Shown here in pieces: positions 44,601 through 49,310 of a stretch of 64,000 nucleotides of DNA. The DNA is from Charina bottae. Lineage: Eukaryota; Chordata; Lepidosauria; Squamata; Charinaidae. A model generated the notes under the pieces. It did not search any database. It worked only from the letters and a program-made list of their open reading frames with translations, and was not told the origin of the DNA. The stretch is from the NCBI GenBank assembly GCA_023362775.1, contig JALMGJ010000003.1:46579916-46643915 (forward strand). The letters run 5' to 3'. Each line of letters starts with the position of its first letter. Within the stretch, counting starts at the first letter, position 1. The position numbers and the translations under genes are program-made.

Positions 44601-44672
44601 GCTGTCCACCAGCTGCAAAGATTCATAGCCATCATTGTTGGTCTTTTTCCGGTAGCTCCCGAGGAGACTCAT
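2534..44672 (-). CDS. DNAJC6: DNAJC6 (auxilin), 13 coding exons, 3' part outside window
   Basis: Auxilin is the neuronal J-domain co-chaperone that recruits HSC70 to strip clathrin from endocytosed vesicles. Joined in order, the exons are 44672-44444, 31100-30950, 22831-22782, 22661-22513, 20931-20809, 12592-12459, 11166-10972, 10154-10037, 6364-6285, 5133-4940, 4747-4667, 4220-3780 and 2683-2534. All junctions are GT/AG and the cumulative phases agree (2095 nt, ending in phase 1). The translation follows vertebrate auxilin collinearly: leader beginning [14 protein letters not shown]-like phosphatase region with HCMDGRVAS, C2-like region, then a Ser/Pro-rich region with DLLGL and three DPF motifs typical of clathrin/AP2 binding. 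The rest of the binding region and the J domain are not in the window. I assembled the model by reading the sequence and comparing with remembered family features; no transcript was available. Confidence 0.96.
3780..4220 (-). CDS. DNAJC6: DNAJC6 exon 12 (clathrin/AP2-binding region)
   Basis: The largest exon in the window (441 nt). It has an acidic serine motif ([14 protein letters not shown]), then [22 protein letters not shown] and a Ser/Pro-rich stretch ending SPRVGEG. The DLL-type motifs fit clathrin-box or adaptor binding. Acceptor 4222-4221; donor 3779-3778. Confidence 0.97.
4667..4747 (-). CDS. DNAJC6: DNAJC6 exon 11 (81 nt)
   Basis: A short linker exon encoding [10 protein letters not shown] and ending [10 protein letters not shown], at the place where auxilins have a poorly conserved linker ending in CWQ or similar. 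Acceptor 4749-4748; donor 4666-4665; phase 1 in and out. Confidence 0.88.
4940..5133 (-). CDS. DNAJC6: DNAJC6 exon 10
   Basis: Encodes [20 protein letters not shown], then [20 protein letters not shown] and [14 protein letters not shown]. The [18 protein letters not shown] block is nearly invariant in auxilins and ends the C2-like region. Acceptor 5135-5134; donor 4939-4938. Confidence 0.97.
5134..6284. other. DNAJC6 intron 9, no recognisable feature
   Basis: AT-rich intronic sequence between exons 9 and 10. No repeat family or RNA gene recognised. Confidence 0.5.
6285..6364 (-). CDS. DNAJC6: DNAJC6 exon 9 (80 nt)
   Basis: Encodes [20 protein letters not shown] and then TVLKFTK, part of the C2-like domain. 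Acceptor 6366-6365; donor GTAAGT from 6284. Too short for an ORF scan; found by matching the missing segment, and the phases are correct. Confidence 0.95.
6365..7586. other. DNAJC6 intron 8, first part
   Basis: Contains a possibly repeat-derived stretch around 6680-6960 (GACCGGATTAAGGCC and two GCCCTAAGC segments) and a poly-C run at 7247-7256. No coding exon seen. Confidence 0.4.
7587..7872. mobile_element. hAT MITE, TIR family CAGAGCTTTCCAAA
   Basis: Begins CATAGCTTTCCAAACTG and ends GAAAAGCACTG. Flanked by imperfect 8-bp duplications (CCTTAAAT / TCTTAAAC). The inside is CpG-rich with CGCCGC repeats; the ORFs it shows are composition artefacts. Confidence 0.85.
8064..8234. mobile_element. 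hAT MITE, 171 bp, perfect 8-bp TSD
   Basis: Starts CAGAGCTTTCCAAA and ends TTTGGAAAGCCCTG, with a perfect duplication CATTAGGA at 8056-8063 and 8235-8242. The body is largely palindromic (GGAAGCGCTGATCATCATCAGTGCTTCC and a GGTGTGTCGCCGCGGG arm pair). Eight-bp TSD and TIR define hAT; there is no coding capacity. Confidence 0.95.
8352..8495 (+). repeat. 38-bp CCAAT minisatellite
   Basis: Units of GGGGCGGGGTTTGCGGGCGG followed by GGGCCAATCACGTGGAAG; CCAAT falls at 8378, 8416 and 8454. The unit joins a CCAAT box to CACGTG (changed to CGCGTG in the second unit). A fourth unit is partial. Confidence 0.9.
8507..8704. repeat. Long inverted repeat (hairpin), arms of about 91-97 bp
   Basis: The left arm 8507-8597 pairs almost perfectly with the right arm 8608-8704 across a 10-nt loop. 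The arms differ mainly in the length of the G/C run and single bases (GGCGGGATC versus GATCCTGCC). Confidence 0.92.
9566..9897 (+). mobile_element. tRNA-derived squamate SINE, 15-bp TSD
   Basis: Head GGGGCATGGTGGCTCAGTGG with B-box GAGGTTCGAATCCC. The body ends CTAGAGTCAGACACGACTGC, then GGGAACCTTTACCTTT. Flanked by ACTATTCATTGCTCT at 9551-9565 and 9898-9912. Same family as the copies at 19451, 40594, 41818 and 47163. Confidence 0.93.
10037..10154 (-). CDS. DNAJC6: DNAJC6 exon 8 (C2-like region)
   Basis: Encodes [20 protein letters not shown] and [19 protein letters not shown], the C2 beta-sandwich core that follows the PTEN-like domain. Acceptor 10156-10155; donor 10036-10035, leaving in phase 0. 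Confidence 0.97.
10646..10748 (+). repeat. (GGATAT)n hexamer microsatellite
   Basis: About 17 uninterrupted GGATAT units in DNAJC6 intron 7. The apparent minus-strand Tyr-Pro repeat ORF is only this repeat translated. Confidence 0.97.
10972..11166 (-). CDS. DNAJC6: DNAJC6 exon 7
   Basis: Encodes [14 protein letters not shown], then [19 protein letters not shown] and [18 protein letters not shown]. This spans the end of the phosphatase-like domain and the start of the C2-like domain. Acceptor 11168-11167; donor 10971-10970; phase 2 in and out. Confidence 0.97.
12108..12334 (+). mobile_element. Sauria-type tRNA SINE
   Basis: Reads GTCTGGTGTAGTAGTTAAGG, B-box GTTCTAGTCTC, GCTGGGTGACCTTGGGTCAG, GGGACTTGTCCAGG, and ends in a CA run after TCAACACTGACTC. 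Four related copies lie elsewhere in the window (21914, 32469, 41006, 57495). Confidence 0.88.
12459..12592 (-). CDS. DNAJC6: DNAJC6 exon 6 (rest of phosphatase-like loop)
   Basis: Encodes [14 protein letters not shown] and ends [12 protein letters not shown]. With exon 5 the loop is HC-MDGRVAS. The Arg expected six residues after the Cys in active PTPs is not there, so the domain should be catalytically dead but possibly lipid-binding, as in other auxilins. The exon is more diverged than its neighbours. Acceptor 12594-12593; donor 12458-12457. Confidence 0.93.
13532..15110 (-). mobile_element. Tc1-type DNA transposon, apparently complete
   Basis: TIRs of about 30 bp: CACTGCTCAAAAAAAATAAA at the left, and the reverse complement (CTTTATTTTTTTGAGCAG) at 15091-15108. 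TA dinucleotides flank both sides, as in Tc1/mariner insertion. Length about 1.58 kb with one transposase ORF. The right outermost bases (CT instead of TG) are mutated. It sits in DNAJC6 intron 5, on the same strand as the gene. Confidence 0.95.
13789..14844 (-). CDS. Tc1 transposase, intact 351 aa
   Basis: Catalyses cut-and-paste transposition at the element's TIRs. Residues 15-60 form a paired-like helix-turn-helix ([20 protein letters not shown]); a second Arg-rich DNA-binding region follows (about 62-125). The DD34E triad is visible: D162 in FTDESRF, D253 in MQDNARPH, E288 in [12 protein letters not shown]. The frame is open from ATG to stop with no frameshift, and about 340-350 aa is the usual length for Tc1 proteins. 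No substitution obviously kills the active site, so it could be functional; expression is unknown. Intron location and sense orientation mean it will be present in DNAJC6 pre-mRNA. Confidence 0.95.
   Translation of the reverse strand: MLAVLPLSGSLRRSLQPTQVAQVVQLIQDGTSMRAVARRFAVSVSVVSRAWRRYQETGQYIRRRGGGRRRATTQQQDRYLRLCARRDRRSTARALQNDLQWATNMRVAAQTVRNRLHEGGMRARRLQVGVVLTAQHHAGRLAFAREHQDWQLHHWRPVLFTDESRFTLSTCDRRDRVWRRRGERSSACNILQHDRFGSGSVMVWGGISLWGRTALHVLARGSLTAIRYRDEILRPLVRPYAGAVGPGFLLMQDNARPHVAGVCQQFLQDEGIDAMDWPARSPDLNPIEHIWDIMSRSIHQRHVAPQTVQELGDALVQVWEEIPQETIRHLIRSMPRRCREVIQARGGHTHY
15350..15610 (+). mobile_element. L2-like LINE 3' end
   Basis: Contains GGCTGTAAAGACCTGGCTCT (the typical KTWLF C-terminus) and ends with GGTGGCTATATAAATTTGCT followed by an AAACAAACAAAC tail, just right of the Tc1 insertion. 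Confidence 0.65.
15611..19437. other. DNAJC6 intron 5, mostly unassigned
   Basis: AT-rich intron without recognisable exons. A short LINE-like tail (GGTGGGATAAAATATTT then AAATAAATAAA) lies near 15925. The stretch 18890-19390 shows overlapping ORFs on both strands and could be an old retrotransposon or pseudogene, but I cannot name it. Confidence 0.4.
19451..19793 (-). mobile_element. tRNA-derived squamate SINE, 13-bp TSD
   Basis: Inverted copy of the 9566 family: begins AAAGGTAAAGGTAAAGG (tail) and ends GAGCCACCACGCCCC (head). Target duplication GTAGAGCTACATA at 19438-19450 and 19794-19806. Confidence 0.93.
19807..20808. other. DNAJC6 intron 5, near exon 5
   Basis: No known repeat recognised. 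The minus strand at 19870-20085 has a fragmentary ORF in two frames ([20 protein letters not shown] in one of them) suggesting a decayed coding sequence of unknown origin. Confidence 0.3.
20809..20931 (-). CDS. DNAJC6: DNAJC6 exon 5 (first half of phosphatase signature loop)
   Basis: Reads [16 protein letters not shown] and continues to [11 protein letters not shown]. It ends with the His-Cys of the degenerate PTP loop; the loop continues as DGRVAS at the start of exon 6. Acceptor 20933-20932, donor 20808-20807, phase 0 at both ends. Confidence 0.96.
20932..21913. other. DNAJC6 intron 4, first part
   Basis: AT-rich intronic DNA with a short (GAAA)n run near 21606. Nothing else recognised. 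Confidence 0.5.
21914..22143 (-). mobile_element. Sauria-type tRNA SINE
   Basis: Reverse-oriented: GT run, then GAGTCAGTGTTGACTCCTGG, ACAAGTCCCTGCAGTTTTC, CACCCAGCTGGCTTTTAC and B-box complement GACTAGAACTC. In DNAJC6 intron 4 and parallel to the gene. Confidence 0.88.
22513..22661 (-). CDS. DNAJC6: DNAJC6 exon 4
   Basis: Encodes the start of the phosphatase-like fold: [15 protein letters not shown], then [20 protein letters not shown]. The HYxVxNLSPKSY segment is highly characteristic of auxilin and GAK. Acceptor 22663-22662; donor 22512-22511. Ends in phase 0 after an Arg codon. Confidence 0.97.
22782..22831 (-). CDS. DNAJC6: DNAJC6 exon 3 (50-nt microexon)
   Basis: A 50-nt exon encoding [16 protein letters not shown], the first strand of the PTEN-like domain. 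It is bounded by AG (22833-22832) and GT (22781-22780). It is too short for ORF prediction and was found by searching for the missing protein segment; both phases fit the neighbouring exons exactly. Confidence 0.95.
23096..23234 (+). repeat. Compound (CTATC)n / (CCATC)n pentamer tract
   Basis: About 14 TATCC-type units pass directly into about 13 CATCC-type units, a one-base switch of the repeat unit. It abuts the 5' end of the L2 fragment. Confidence 0.97.
24023..25704 (+). mobile_element. BovB (RTE) LINE, 5'-truncated, inserted in the L2
   Basis: Encodes an RTE reverse transcriptase in pieces: [112 protein letters not shown], and C-terminal [12 protein letters not shown]. These are diagnostic for BovB. 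The tail is an ACAACAACA run. Target duplication CAATGAGCTCT at 24012-24022 and 25705-25715. YADD has become CADD (24926-24937) and the frame is interrupted (stops near 24491 and 24857, loss near 25110), so it is inactive. Confidence 0.95.
25907..26165. mobile_element. hAT MITE, 259 bp, perfect 8-bp TSD
   Basis: Begins CAGAGCTTTCCAAACTG and ends GTTTGGAAAGCTCTG; duplication CCATAGGG at 25899-25906 and 26166-26173. It splits the L2 ORF after KAFHTIG. Its body carries two near-identical 38-40 bp segments (GTCCTAGTGCCTGCCTTGTG). Confidence 0.95.
26640..26765 (+). mobile_element. RTE-type LINE 3' tail fragment
   Basis: GATGGAGAAAATCTATCTAT, then CTTGGTGGCACAAAATCAAT and an ATCA repeat tail. Similar tails lie at 36000 and 39240. 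Confidence 0.65.
27640..29887 (+). mobile_element. Internally deleted L1-type element with 19-bp TSD
   Basis: Target duplication ACAAGTAGAAGAATTAATG at 27621-27639 and 29888-29906. The 2.25-kb insert has a GC-richer 5' leader (27640-28460), a short ORF with a Glu/Lys-rich coiled-coil stretch like an L1 ORF1p N-terminus (28461-28856), an AT-rich remainder with no RT, and an AATAAA signal (29863-29868) plus poly-A end. Complete ends with no ORF2 suggest a non-autonomous deletion derivative that moved in trans. The name L1 is inferred from structure. Confidence 0.75.
28461..28856 (+). CDS. ORF1-like coiled-coil protein fragment of the L1-type element
   Basis: A 131-codon ORF with heptad-like E/K/L-rich sequence ([20 protein letters not shown] at about residues 18-37, then [16 protein letters not shown]). 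It resembles the N-terminal coiled coil of L1 ORF1p, but the RRM and C-terminal domain are absent. The C-terminal half contains two similar peptides ([16 protein letters not shown] and [14 protein letters not shown]), pointing to a small internal duplication. Probably not functional alone. Confidence 0.5.
   Translation: MKRGWGEMVFSTAIQEFKKEISETLSEIKKTLEILLIDLQGQEQKTEFETEEKIFEIEEKKEVQKNTLTSYTSQTTKQATHYNLGINTLWQLREGEDLNMQLDRYCEIWGKVQKKYSDILHETDNKTSYIL
29908..30093. mobile_element. hAT-type MITE, TIR family TAGGCTGACC, 186 bp
   Basis: TAGGCTGACCATA at the left and TATGGTCAGCCTA at the right, with perfect 8-bp duplication ATTAATGC at 29900-29907 and 30094-30101. It inserted into the 3' target duplication of the L1-type element, so it is younger. 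Other members: 50359-50819 and 62841-63294. Confidence 0.93.
30320..30740. mobile_element. MITE with TIR TAGTCCTCACTTA
   Basis: Left GTAGTCCTCACTTAAGGAG pairs with right CAGTAAGTGAGGACTA. The body contains several internal inverted segments (GGTTGTTAAGCGCAATGTC type). TA flanks both ends (TACAGG... and ...TCTAAT), suggesting a Tc1/mariner (Tigger-like) MITE; the superfamily is a guess. Confidence 0.75.
30950..31100 (-). CDS. DNAJC6: DNAJC6 exon 2
   Basis: The translation includes [14 protein letters not shown] followed by an amphipathic Lys/Leu-rich stretch ([16 protein letters not shown]), a hallmark of auxilin just before the phosphatase-like region. Acceptor AG is at 31102-31101 and donor GT at 30949-30948. 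It enters in phase 1 and leaves in phase 2, matching exons 1 and 3. Confidence 0.96.
31322..31354 (-). ncRNA. Hammerhead-ribozyme-like core in Penelope terminal repeat
   Basis: Minus strand: CTGAAGA, a stem GTTGCC / GGCAAT (including one G-T pair), then GAAAC. The short stem III sequence has decayed to ACAT. It lies in the inverted terminal copy of a Penelope element whose proteins are visible next door. As in the 2056 copy, one extra base follows CTGAAGA. Confidence 0.5.
32469..32940 (+). mobile_element. Sauria-type tRNA SINE inserted in Penelope, split by hAT
   Basis: Starts AGTTTGGTCTAGTG, interrupted by the hAT, then continues GTGGTTAAGGTGCTGGGCTA, B-box GTTCTAGTCCC, GCTGGGTGACCTTGGGCCAG, and ends AAAGGCGGGATAAAAATTAA with an AAATAAATA tail. 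Its 3' half differs from the copies at 12108 and 41006, so it is a different SINE subfamily. Confidence 0.88.
32484..32706. mobile_element. hAT MITE, 223 bp, perfect 8-bp TSD, within SINE
   Basis: CAGTGCTTTCCAAAGTC at the left and CAGTTTGGAAAGCTATG at the right; duplication GTCTAGTG at 32476-32483 and 32707-32714. Third-level insertion: hAT in SINE in Penelope. Confidence 0.95.
33945..34986 (-). mobile_element. Retroposon fragment with 9-bp TSD inside Penelope, itself split by hAT
   Basis: ACTTTATCA is duplicated at 33936-33944 and 34987-34995. Without the inner hAT the insert is about 220 bp, AT-rich, and its minus strand ends in TTTGATTTATGATTTA-type repeats, suggesting a 5'-truncated retroposon on the minus strand. 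Family not recognised. Confidence 0.65.
33976..34791. mobile_element. Long hAT MITE, 816 bp, perfect 8-bp TSD
   Basis: CAGGGCTTTCCAAACTG at the left and TTTGGAAAGCCCTG at the right; GATTAGCC at 33968-33975 and 34792-34799. The inside holds at least three alternating-orientation copies of a unit with CCCTTTCGAAGGGGC, TGCCCTCGGTTCCGGCAGG and GAGGCAAAAAGCCTC. ORFs here are repeat translations, not genes. Confidence 0.93.
35346..38053. other. DNAJC6 intron 1, mostly unique; RTE tail within
   Basis: Contains an RTE-type 3' end at about 35790-36030 (GGTGGAAGAAAAGAAGGG, AAAATCTATGTGGTTGTGAA, TTGATGGCACATAATCA). The rest (36030-37650) is AT-rich and unassigned. A 130-bp segment at 37659-37788 recurs at 40292. 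Confidence 0.5.
37659..37788 (+). repeat. 130-bp duplicated segment, copy 1
   Basis: Nearly identical to 40292-40421 in the same orientation. I see one mismatch (CACTTTTAGTAT versus CACTTATAGTAT). No terminal repeats recognised. Confidence 0.95.
38101..38133 (-). ncRNA. Hammerhead-like core, mutated
   Basis: Minus strand ATGAAGA (first base of the CUGANGA box changed), stem GCTCCTT / AAGGAGC, then GAAACGT. The change in the catalytic box should abolish activity. Confidence 0.45.
38623..38657 (+). ncRNA. Hammerhead-like core
   Basis: CTGAAGA at 38623-38629, stem ACTCCTT / AAGGAGC (outer pair lost, A opposite C), then GAAAC with ACGT at 38652-38655. Same arrangement as at 2056. Confidence 0.5.
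38700..39008 (+). mobile_element. Two tandem L2-type LINE 3' ends
   Basis: TTGCTGCCCAGAGTCACTTG...ATAAATAAATA is followed directly by ACCGCCTAGAGTCCCCTCTG...GATGGGCGG...AAATAAATAAAT. A short GT run precedes them (38797-38816). Confidence 0.75.
39085..39285 (+). mobile_element. RTE-type LINE 3' end
   Basis: GATGGAAGGACAGAAGAAGA, AAGGTGGATGGATCC, TTGATGGCACACAATCAATC. Same family as at 35790 and 45205, which preserves more coding sequence. Confidence 0.7.
40292..40421 (+). repeat. 130-bp duplicated segment, copy 2
   Basis: See 37659-37788. The junctions here are TGCAGCCC|TTGGGTGC on the left and ACATTGAA|GTCAAG on the right. Confidence 0.95.
40594..40917 (-). mobile_element. tRNA-derived squamate SINE
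   Basis: Inverted member of the 9566 family: AGTAAAGGTAAAGGTTTTCC to ACTGAGCCATCATGCCCC. It has several base changes, so it is an older copy. The flanking TTGCAGCCCTT / TTGCAACCCTT may be the target duplication. Confidence 0.9.
41006..41245 (+). mobile_element. Sauria-type tRNA SINE
   Basis: AGAACCAGTTTGGTGTAGTGG head, B-box GTTTTAGTCTC, CAGATGGGTGACCTTGAGCC, GGGACTTTTCCAGG, ends with a CA/CACA run after CAACACTGACTC. Confidence 0.9.
41818..42331 (-). mobile_element. tRNA-derived squamate SINE split by hAT MITE
   Basis: AAAGGTAAAGGTTCCCCCTG to the hAT at 41897, then resumes AGCCGAAGAGCCAGCGTTG and ends GAGCCACCACACCCC. A short CTTATTA flanks both sides. Confidence 0.92.
41897..42068. mobile_element. 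hAT MITE, 172 bp, perfect 8-bp TSD, within SINE
   Basis: CAGGGTTTTCCAAAG to CAGTTTGGAAAGCTCTG, duplication TGTTAGCC at 41889-41896 and 42069-42076. Nearly the same structure as 8064-8234 but inserted in the opposite orientation, so these two are close relatives. Confidence 0.95.
42332..44199. other. DNAJC6 intron 1, 5' part
   Basis: AT-rich sequence with no repeat, exon or RNA gene that I can identify. Confidence 0.5.
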
Positions 44673-45090
44673 GGGCGAGTCAGGCAGAGAGAGTCACCGC
44701 GGGCATAAAGACGGGAGAATCGCAAACAGCTCACCTTCCCCGAGAGGCGGAAGCAGCCACACACCCAGAGCGGGGCTGCAGCCCCAGCAGGGCCTTACTT
44801 GCTGGCTGGCTGGGTGTGAGCGCAGGCGGTGGAGGCAGCGACCTCCCCGCCTCTCCTCTCCCGTCCCCGCCTCTGCCCAGCAGCTATTGGAGCAGCCTTG
44901 TGAGGCACACCTTGCCTGCTGCTACAGACACTAGCCGGACCCTTTAATTTCGGAGCCTACTGCTTTCAGGAAGCGATGCCCGGAAGCAGGGCGGAAGGCC
45001 TCGAGCGTGCCTGCGCGCGCTCCCTACCGCTTGGCTTCCACACCATCCCGCTGCTTCTAGAGACCTAGAGGGAGAGACGAAGCAGCAGGC
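44200..45090 (-). promoter_or_regulatory. DNAJC6: GC-rich promoter/CpG-island region of DNAJC6
   Basis: A stretch of high G+C and CpG content surrounds exon 1, in contrast to AT-rich flanks. It includes poly-C runs near 44358 and 44400 inside intron 1. I see no convincing TATA box placed to define a start site, which fits a CpG-island promoter. The 5' UTR boundary cannot be fixed from sequence. Confidence 0.7.
44444..44672 (-). CDS. DNAJC6: DNAJC6 exon 1 (start codon exon)
   Basis: The ATG at 44672 opens with [20 protein letters not shown], the N-terminus of one known auxilin isoform, so this start is chosen by family similarity. The exon encodes 76 codons plus one base and ends in MDSSG at a GT donor (44443-44442). 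The middle (about residues 29-60) is Gly/Ala-rich and poorly conserved, as usual for this leader. The exon lies in GC-rich DNA and is probably one of the alternative first exons; other first exons could exist elsewhere and are not seen. Confidence 0.93.
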
Positions 45091-45194
45091 AAAGCGGCAG
45101 TGTGGCAGATCATCTTCAGCCCATTTTAAGGCACTCGACATTCCAAGACCCGAGAGAGGCAGGGGCGCGTGTGGGAGTGGATCGAGCCCACCCC

Positions 45195-45645
45195 ACTCGG
45201 AAACCTAAGATCAGAATCATGCAGGCAATGGTTTTCCCTGTGACACTCTATGGAAGCATAAGTTGGATTCTGAAGAAGGATAGAAAGAGTATTAACGCCT
45301 TTGAACTTTGGTGTTAAAGAAGATTCCTGAAAATACAATGGATAGCCAAGAAGACAAACAAAAGAATTATTGAACAAATCAATCCGGAGTTCTCACTTGA
45401 AGCACAAATGACCAGGCTCAAATTATTATACTTTGGACACATTATTCAGAGTCCTAGCTCTCTGGAGAAATTGATAATGATGGCACTGGTGGAAGGAAAG
45501 AGAAGAGGATGAGCAGCAACAAACTGGATGGACTCACTTACAGCAGCAATGGAAGTCCTGAGGACCAAGTTGGAGACAGATCCACCTGGAGCAAATCTGG
45601 ATATGGTCATTAAGAGTCAACACAAACTTGACAGGACATAATCAA
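45195..45645 (+). mobile_element. RTE-type LINE 3' fragment
   Basis: Encodes IMQAMVFPVTLYGSISWILK and INAFELWC before a stop, then further remnants in other frames (TKRIIEQINPEFSLEAQM, KLLYFGHIIQSP). These match the RTE/BovB C-terminus, but with much divergence. The tail is GACAGGACATAATCAATC. It lies just upstream of the DNAJC6 CpG region. Confidence 0.85.
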
Positions 45646-45914
45646 TCCTCAAAAATCTCACCTGGTGCTCTATTCTTTGCAAGAATGCATTGTAGCTTAA
45701 GCCTCTCCTATTATTGTATCCTACAAAAAGTGGGAATTTGGCCAACTCTCTCCCATCCAAATGCTAGTCTTTCCCTACCACCATCATCAGAACCAAAAAT
45801 GTAGAAGATGCAGTGAACATAGTATATCCAAAGAAGTATCTAATGAAGCCTTCTCTTCAAGCCACCTTCACTAGATTCACTTATTTCATTCAAGATGTTA
45901 CAGCATTTCATCCA

Positions 45915-46383
45915 CATGATACATCCCCATGACATCGACCCGTCCCACCCAGTCATGCAGAGAGGGCATGTTACGGACCCCGTCTGTAAAAGAATTTCAT
46001 CTGGCGGGGTCCAGGAAGTGGGCCTTCTCTACAGTGGCCCCCGCCCTGTGGAACACTCTGCCCGTGGAGGTGAGACAGGCTCCATTGGTCCTGGCCCTCC
46101 GGAAGAACCTGAAGACTTGGCTCTGCCATCGCTTGGGATGGGAAGGGGAGTAATTATTCTTGGGGGTGGCTGGCACCTTAGAGCTCTCCTCATGGAATTA
46201 GATCTTTACGGCCACTTGGTTTTATACTTACTTTATATTTATATTTGGTAAATTGTGTATGTATATTTTAGATGTTTTTATATTTATCTTTTTAATGGTT
46301 CTTATTGTAAACCGCCCAGAGTTCCCCTTTTCTGGGGGAGATGGGCGGTGGCAAAATTTGAATTATAAATAAATAAATAAATA
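45915..46383 (+). mobile_element. L2-type LINE 3' end
   Basis: Encodes RPTQSCREGMLRTPSVKEFH and APALWNTLPVEVRQAPL then KNLKTWLCHR, the same C-terminus as the minus-strand L2 at 51241. The 3' end is GTAAACCGCCCAGAGTTCCC followed by GATGGGCGG and AAATAAATAAAT. Confidence 0.9.
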
Positions 46384-46742
46384 TATGCTAGTGGTCTATG
46401 CAAGAGGATGCTACTTGGAATGCAGATCCAAACTTTTACTAAGATAGGATAGCTTGGGCAACTATAGTAACTATAGTAACTATATTTTTATGAGTGCAGA
46501 TCATTGCAAATAAACCCAGAGTCATTGCTCTACGAGATGGGCGGTAAAGAAATATGATTGATAAATAAATAAATAAATAAATAAATAAAGATCTGTATTT
46601 ACTGTTAATTATACTAATACTTAGTACAGCTTCCAAGGAATGGCTTGTGTTTCACTGATTGTAGTTGGATTTCTTTAAATTATATCCCTAGGATTTGTAT
46701 AGATTTGTGTATCTTATAGTTCTTTTCCATCTCCAATCCTGC

Positions 46743-46859
46743 CCCTTGATGCAGTGGGAAATTCTAGGAGTATATTTAATGAAAATTAGTTTCCTTTAGG
46801 AAACCCTCTGAGCTGTTTTGTTTTGCTTTTACTGAGTTTATTTAAAAATGCAGAAATCA
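46743..46859 (+). repeat. Duplicated segment of about 115 bp, copy 1
   Basis: CCTTGATGCAGTGGGAAATT through TTGCTTTTACTGAGTTTATT to AAAAATGCAGAAATCA is repeated at 48460-48571 with about 10 differences. Not a recognised repeat family. Confidence 0.85.
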
Positions 46860-47162
46860 AGATCAGCTGCAGGCACAACTTAAATACCCACAATCAAAAT
46901 CCACTGCTTCTGCATCAGATTCCAAGAGAGAAGGAGACAGTATCCCAAAATACTATTGGCTGGCATTTTAGAATCTGAATGCTTTTCCTATCCTTGCTTG
47001 ATCCAACCCTACGCAGGCTAACATTTATAAGTAAGGGATGGCAACACACAACAACCAGATTCCAGTATTCAATGGATACTGTATGTCTGAAGCTTACATT
47101 CTCATAAACATGTCTAAAATCTTACATAAACCTTATTCTATTAGATTTCTACAATGTCTACA

Positions 47163-47500
47163 AGGGGCGTGGTGGCTCACCAGGTAAGACACCAGGCTTG
47201 TCGATCGGAAGATCGCAAGTTCGGAGGTTCGAATCCCTAGCCCCGCGTGACGGAGTGAGCTTCCGCACTCGCCCCAGCTCTTGCCAACCTAGCAATTCGA
47301 AAGCATGCAAATGCAAGTAGATGAATAGGTACCACTTTGGTGGGTAGGTAACAGCGTTCCACGCACGTCATGCAGCCACATGACCATGGAAGCGTCTTCG
47401 GACAACGCTGGCTCTTCGGCTAACAAACGGAGATGAGTACCGGCCCCTAGAGTCGGACACGACTGCACAAATGTGTGGGGGGAACCTTTACCTTTACCTT
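47163..47500 (+). mobile_element. tRNA-derived squamate SINE
   Basis: AAGGGGCGTGGTGGCTCACC head, B-box GAGGTTCGAATCCC, body to AGTCGGACACGACTGCAC and GGGAACCTTTACCTTTACC. A well-preserved copy. Confidence 0.93.
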
Positions 47501-48830
47501 ATCAGATTTCTACTAGTGCAGACTTCCAGTTGAGGATGTTATGGCAGATCTAACATCCTGGAGGACAGTCAGAGTAGCACTAGCACACTGGACTACATCC
47601 CTTAGTGGTGTTAGTGAACTTTCATGAGATGTAAAATCTGAATTGGGCTCCCTGTAAATTACAGTCTATACACCTTCAATTTTAGAGCCATCTATATCAC
47701 ATCATTCTCAACTGCATGTAAGACTTGCTTCTACCCCATACAGAAGACATCAAGTGCTCAGCTTTCAAACACAATTATCCGAGGTGCATCTTAACATAAT
47801 ACAACCTGGTAGTTTTGCCCCCAATCTTTAACAGACACTCCATTGGTACTTCCAAGCTTCCAACTGTTAACACTCTCTTCTAGTCCAACCACTTCCCAAG
47901 TTTACATCAATATTTTTAGCAACAGAAGCAAATAAAATATGACAAAAAAGAATGGGTATATAATATGAAAGGTGATTAGCAGTTGCTGCTACCAAAGGCA
48001 ATTTTTAATCCAGTGTTTAATCCATTAGAGTGTATATATATACTAAAGCATATAATCTTCAAAGTTCAGGTTTTTTAAAATGCAGATGGCAGACCAAGTC
48101 AGAAAAATAATCTGAATCTTGGACTCGGTCTCCCAATATTTAACTCTTATACGGGATCTGATATTTTATACATGCTCAGAGGCATTTTTGTATTATATGA
48201 TTTTCATGCCAACAAATACCATGATCTTTTAAGACACATCTAGAAATGGGTTCTCAAGGCATGGTTCACTATACAGTAACTACACACCTGCTTTTTAACT
48301 TTGCAGTAGTTATTAGATCCTAGAAATAGTCAGGTTGTTTGAAAGGTTTTGAATATCTTGGACAAGGAACCACATTACAGTTTTCAATGATACTATTACT
48401 GGTTAACATCTACCCCAGTGATACAGTCAGAGTGGTATGGACCTAATCAGAGGTCCCCTTGATGCAGTGAGAAATTCTAGGAGTACATTTAATTAAAATT
48501 GGTTTCCTTTAGGAAACCCTCAGAGATGTTTTGTTTTGCTTTTACTGAGTTTATTTAAAAATGCAGAACTCAGAAGGAGCTGACTTTTTGTGCTTCTTAT
48601 AAGAAGAAAAGGGAATTTTTAAGTTGTTCAGTGGTTGGATGTCTTATCCTTGTAGAAAAATTGGTCTTCCATACAAATGTTTTCACCTTTCCAAAGTTCA
48701 TGCCTTTGAGATGTGTTGGGCCACAACTCCTTTCAGTGCCAGTCTTAGCCATGCTAAATATTAGTCCCACATGTGGAGTGCACCAGCTTGGAAAAGGCTG
48801 ATTTCCTACCATGTGAGAGCTATTACAATT
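47501..48830. other. Intergenic, no recognised feature
   Basis: Unique-looking AT-rich DNA upstream of DNAJC6, apart from the duplicated segment at 48460-48571. Confidence 0.5.
48460..48571 (+). repeat. Duplicated segment of about 115 bp, copy 2
   Basis: Same orientation as 46743-46859, 1.7 kb away. Confidence 0.85.
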
Positions 48831-48835
48831 TGTTG

Positions 48836-48925
48836 TTGTTCAGTCGTTTAGTCGTGTCCGACTCTTCGTGACCTCATGGACCATAGCACGCCAGGACTGC
48901 CTGTCCTCCACTGTCTCCTGGAGTT
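48836..48925 (-). mobile_element. BovB 3' end fragment
   Basis: The minus strand encodes [18 protein letters not shown], the BovB C-terminus, followed by the ACAACAACA tail (plus-strand TTGTTGTTGTT). Confidence 0.88.
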
Positions 48926-49241
48926 TACTCAATAGAAAGCATTTAATATGCATTTCTGAACTATTTAAGAAAACAATCCATATTTCAGACATCCTGTGAT
49001 GAATAGACCCATGAAACATATACCTGATGGGAGAGAAGCCAACATTTTGGCTATCTAGCAGACTCTTCACTCATTTAAACTACCATAATCTTCTAAAATT
49101 CTTTTCTAATATTATCAACTTCCCATCACCCAGTTTCAGTGTATCTCCATTGTTTTGTTGAACCAAGATTTTTCTTCCCTTTTTATCAGTGTGGCTAAGT
49201 TCAAAAAAGAGTAGGACTTCAGGTAGGGGTGGGTAGGTAGG

Positions 49242-49310
49242 GGTGTGTGTGTGTGTGTGTGAGTGAGTGAGTGAGTGAGTGAGTGAGAGAGAGAGAGAGA
49301 GAGAGAGAAG
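49242..49310 (+). repeat. Compound (GT)n(GAGT)n(GA)n tract
   Basis: Three adjacent microsatellite types in about 70 bp, each derivable from the next by single-base change. The minus-strand Leu/Ser/Thr/His-rich ORFs here are artefacts. Confidence 0.97.

Noticed and set aside
44243..44947. Plus-strand 234-codon ORF over DNAJC6 exon 1
   Set aside because: Antisense to a firmly identified exon in a GC-rich island; no domain and no splice evidence.
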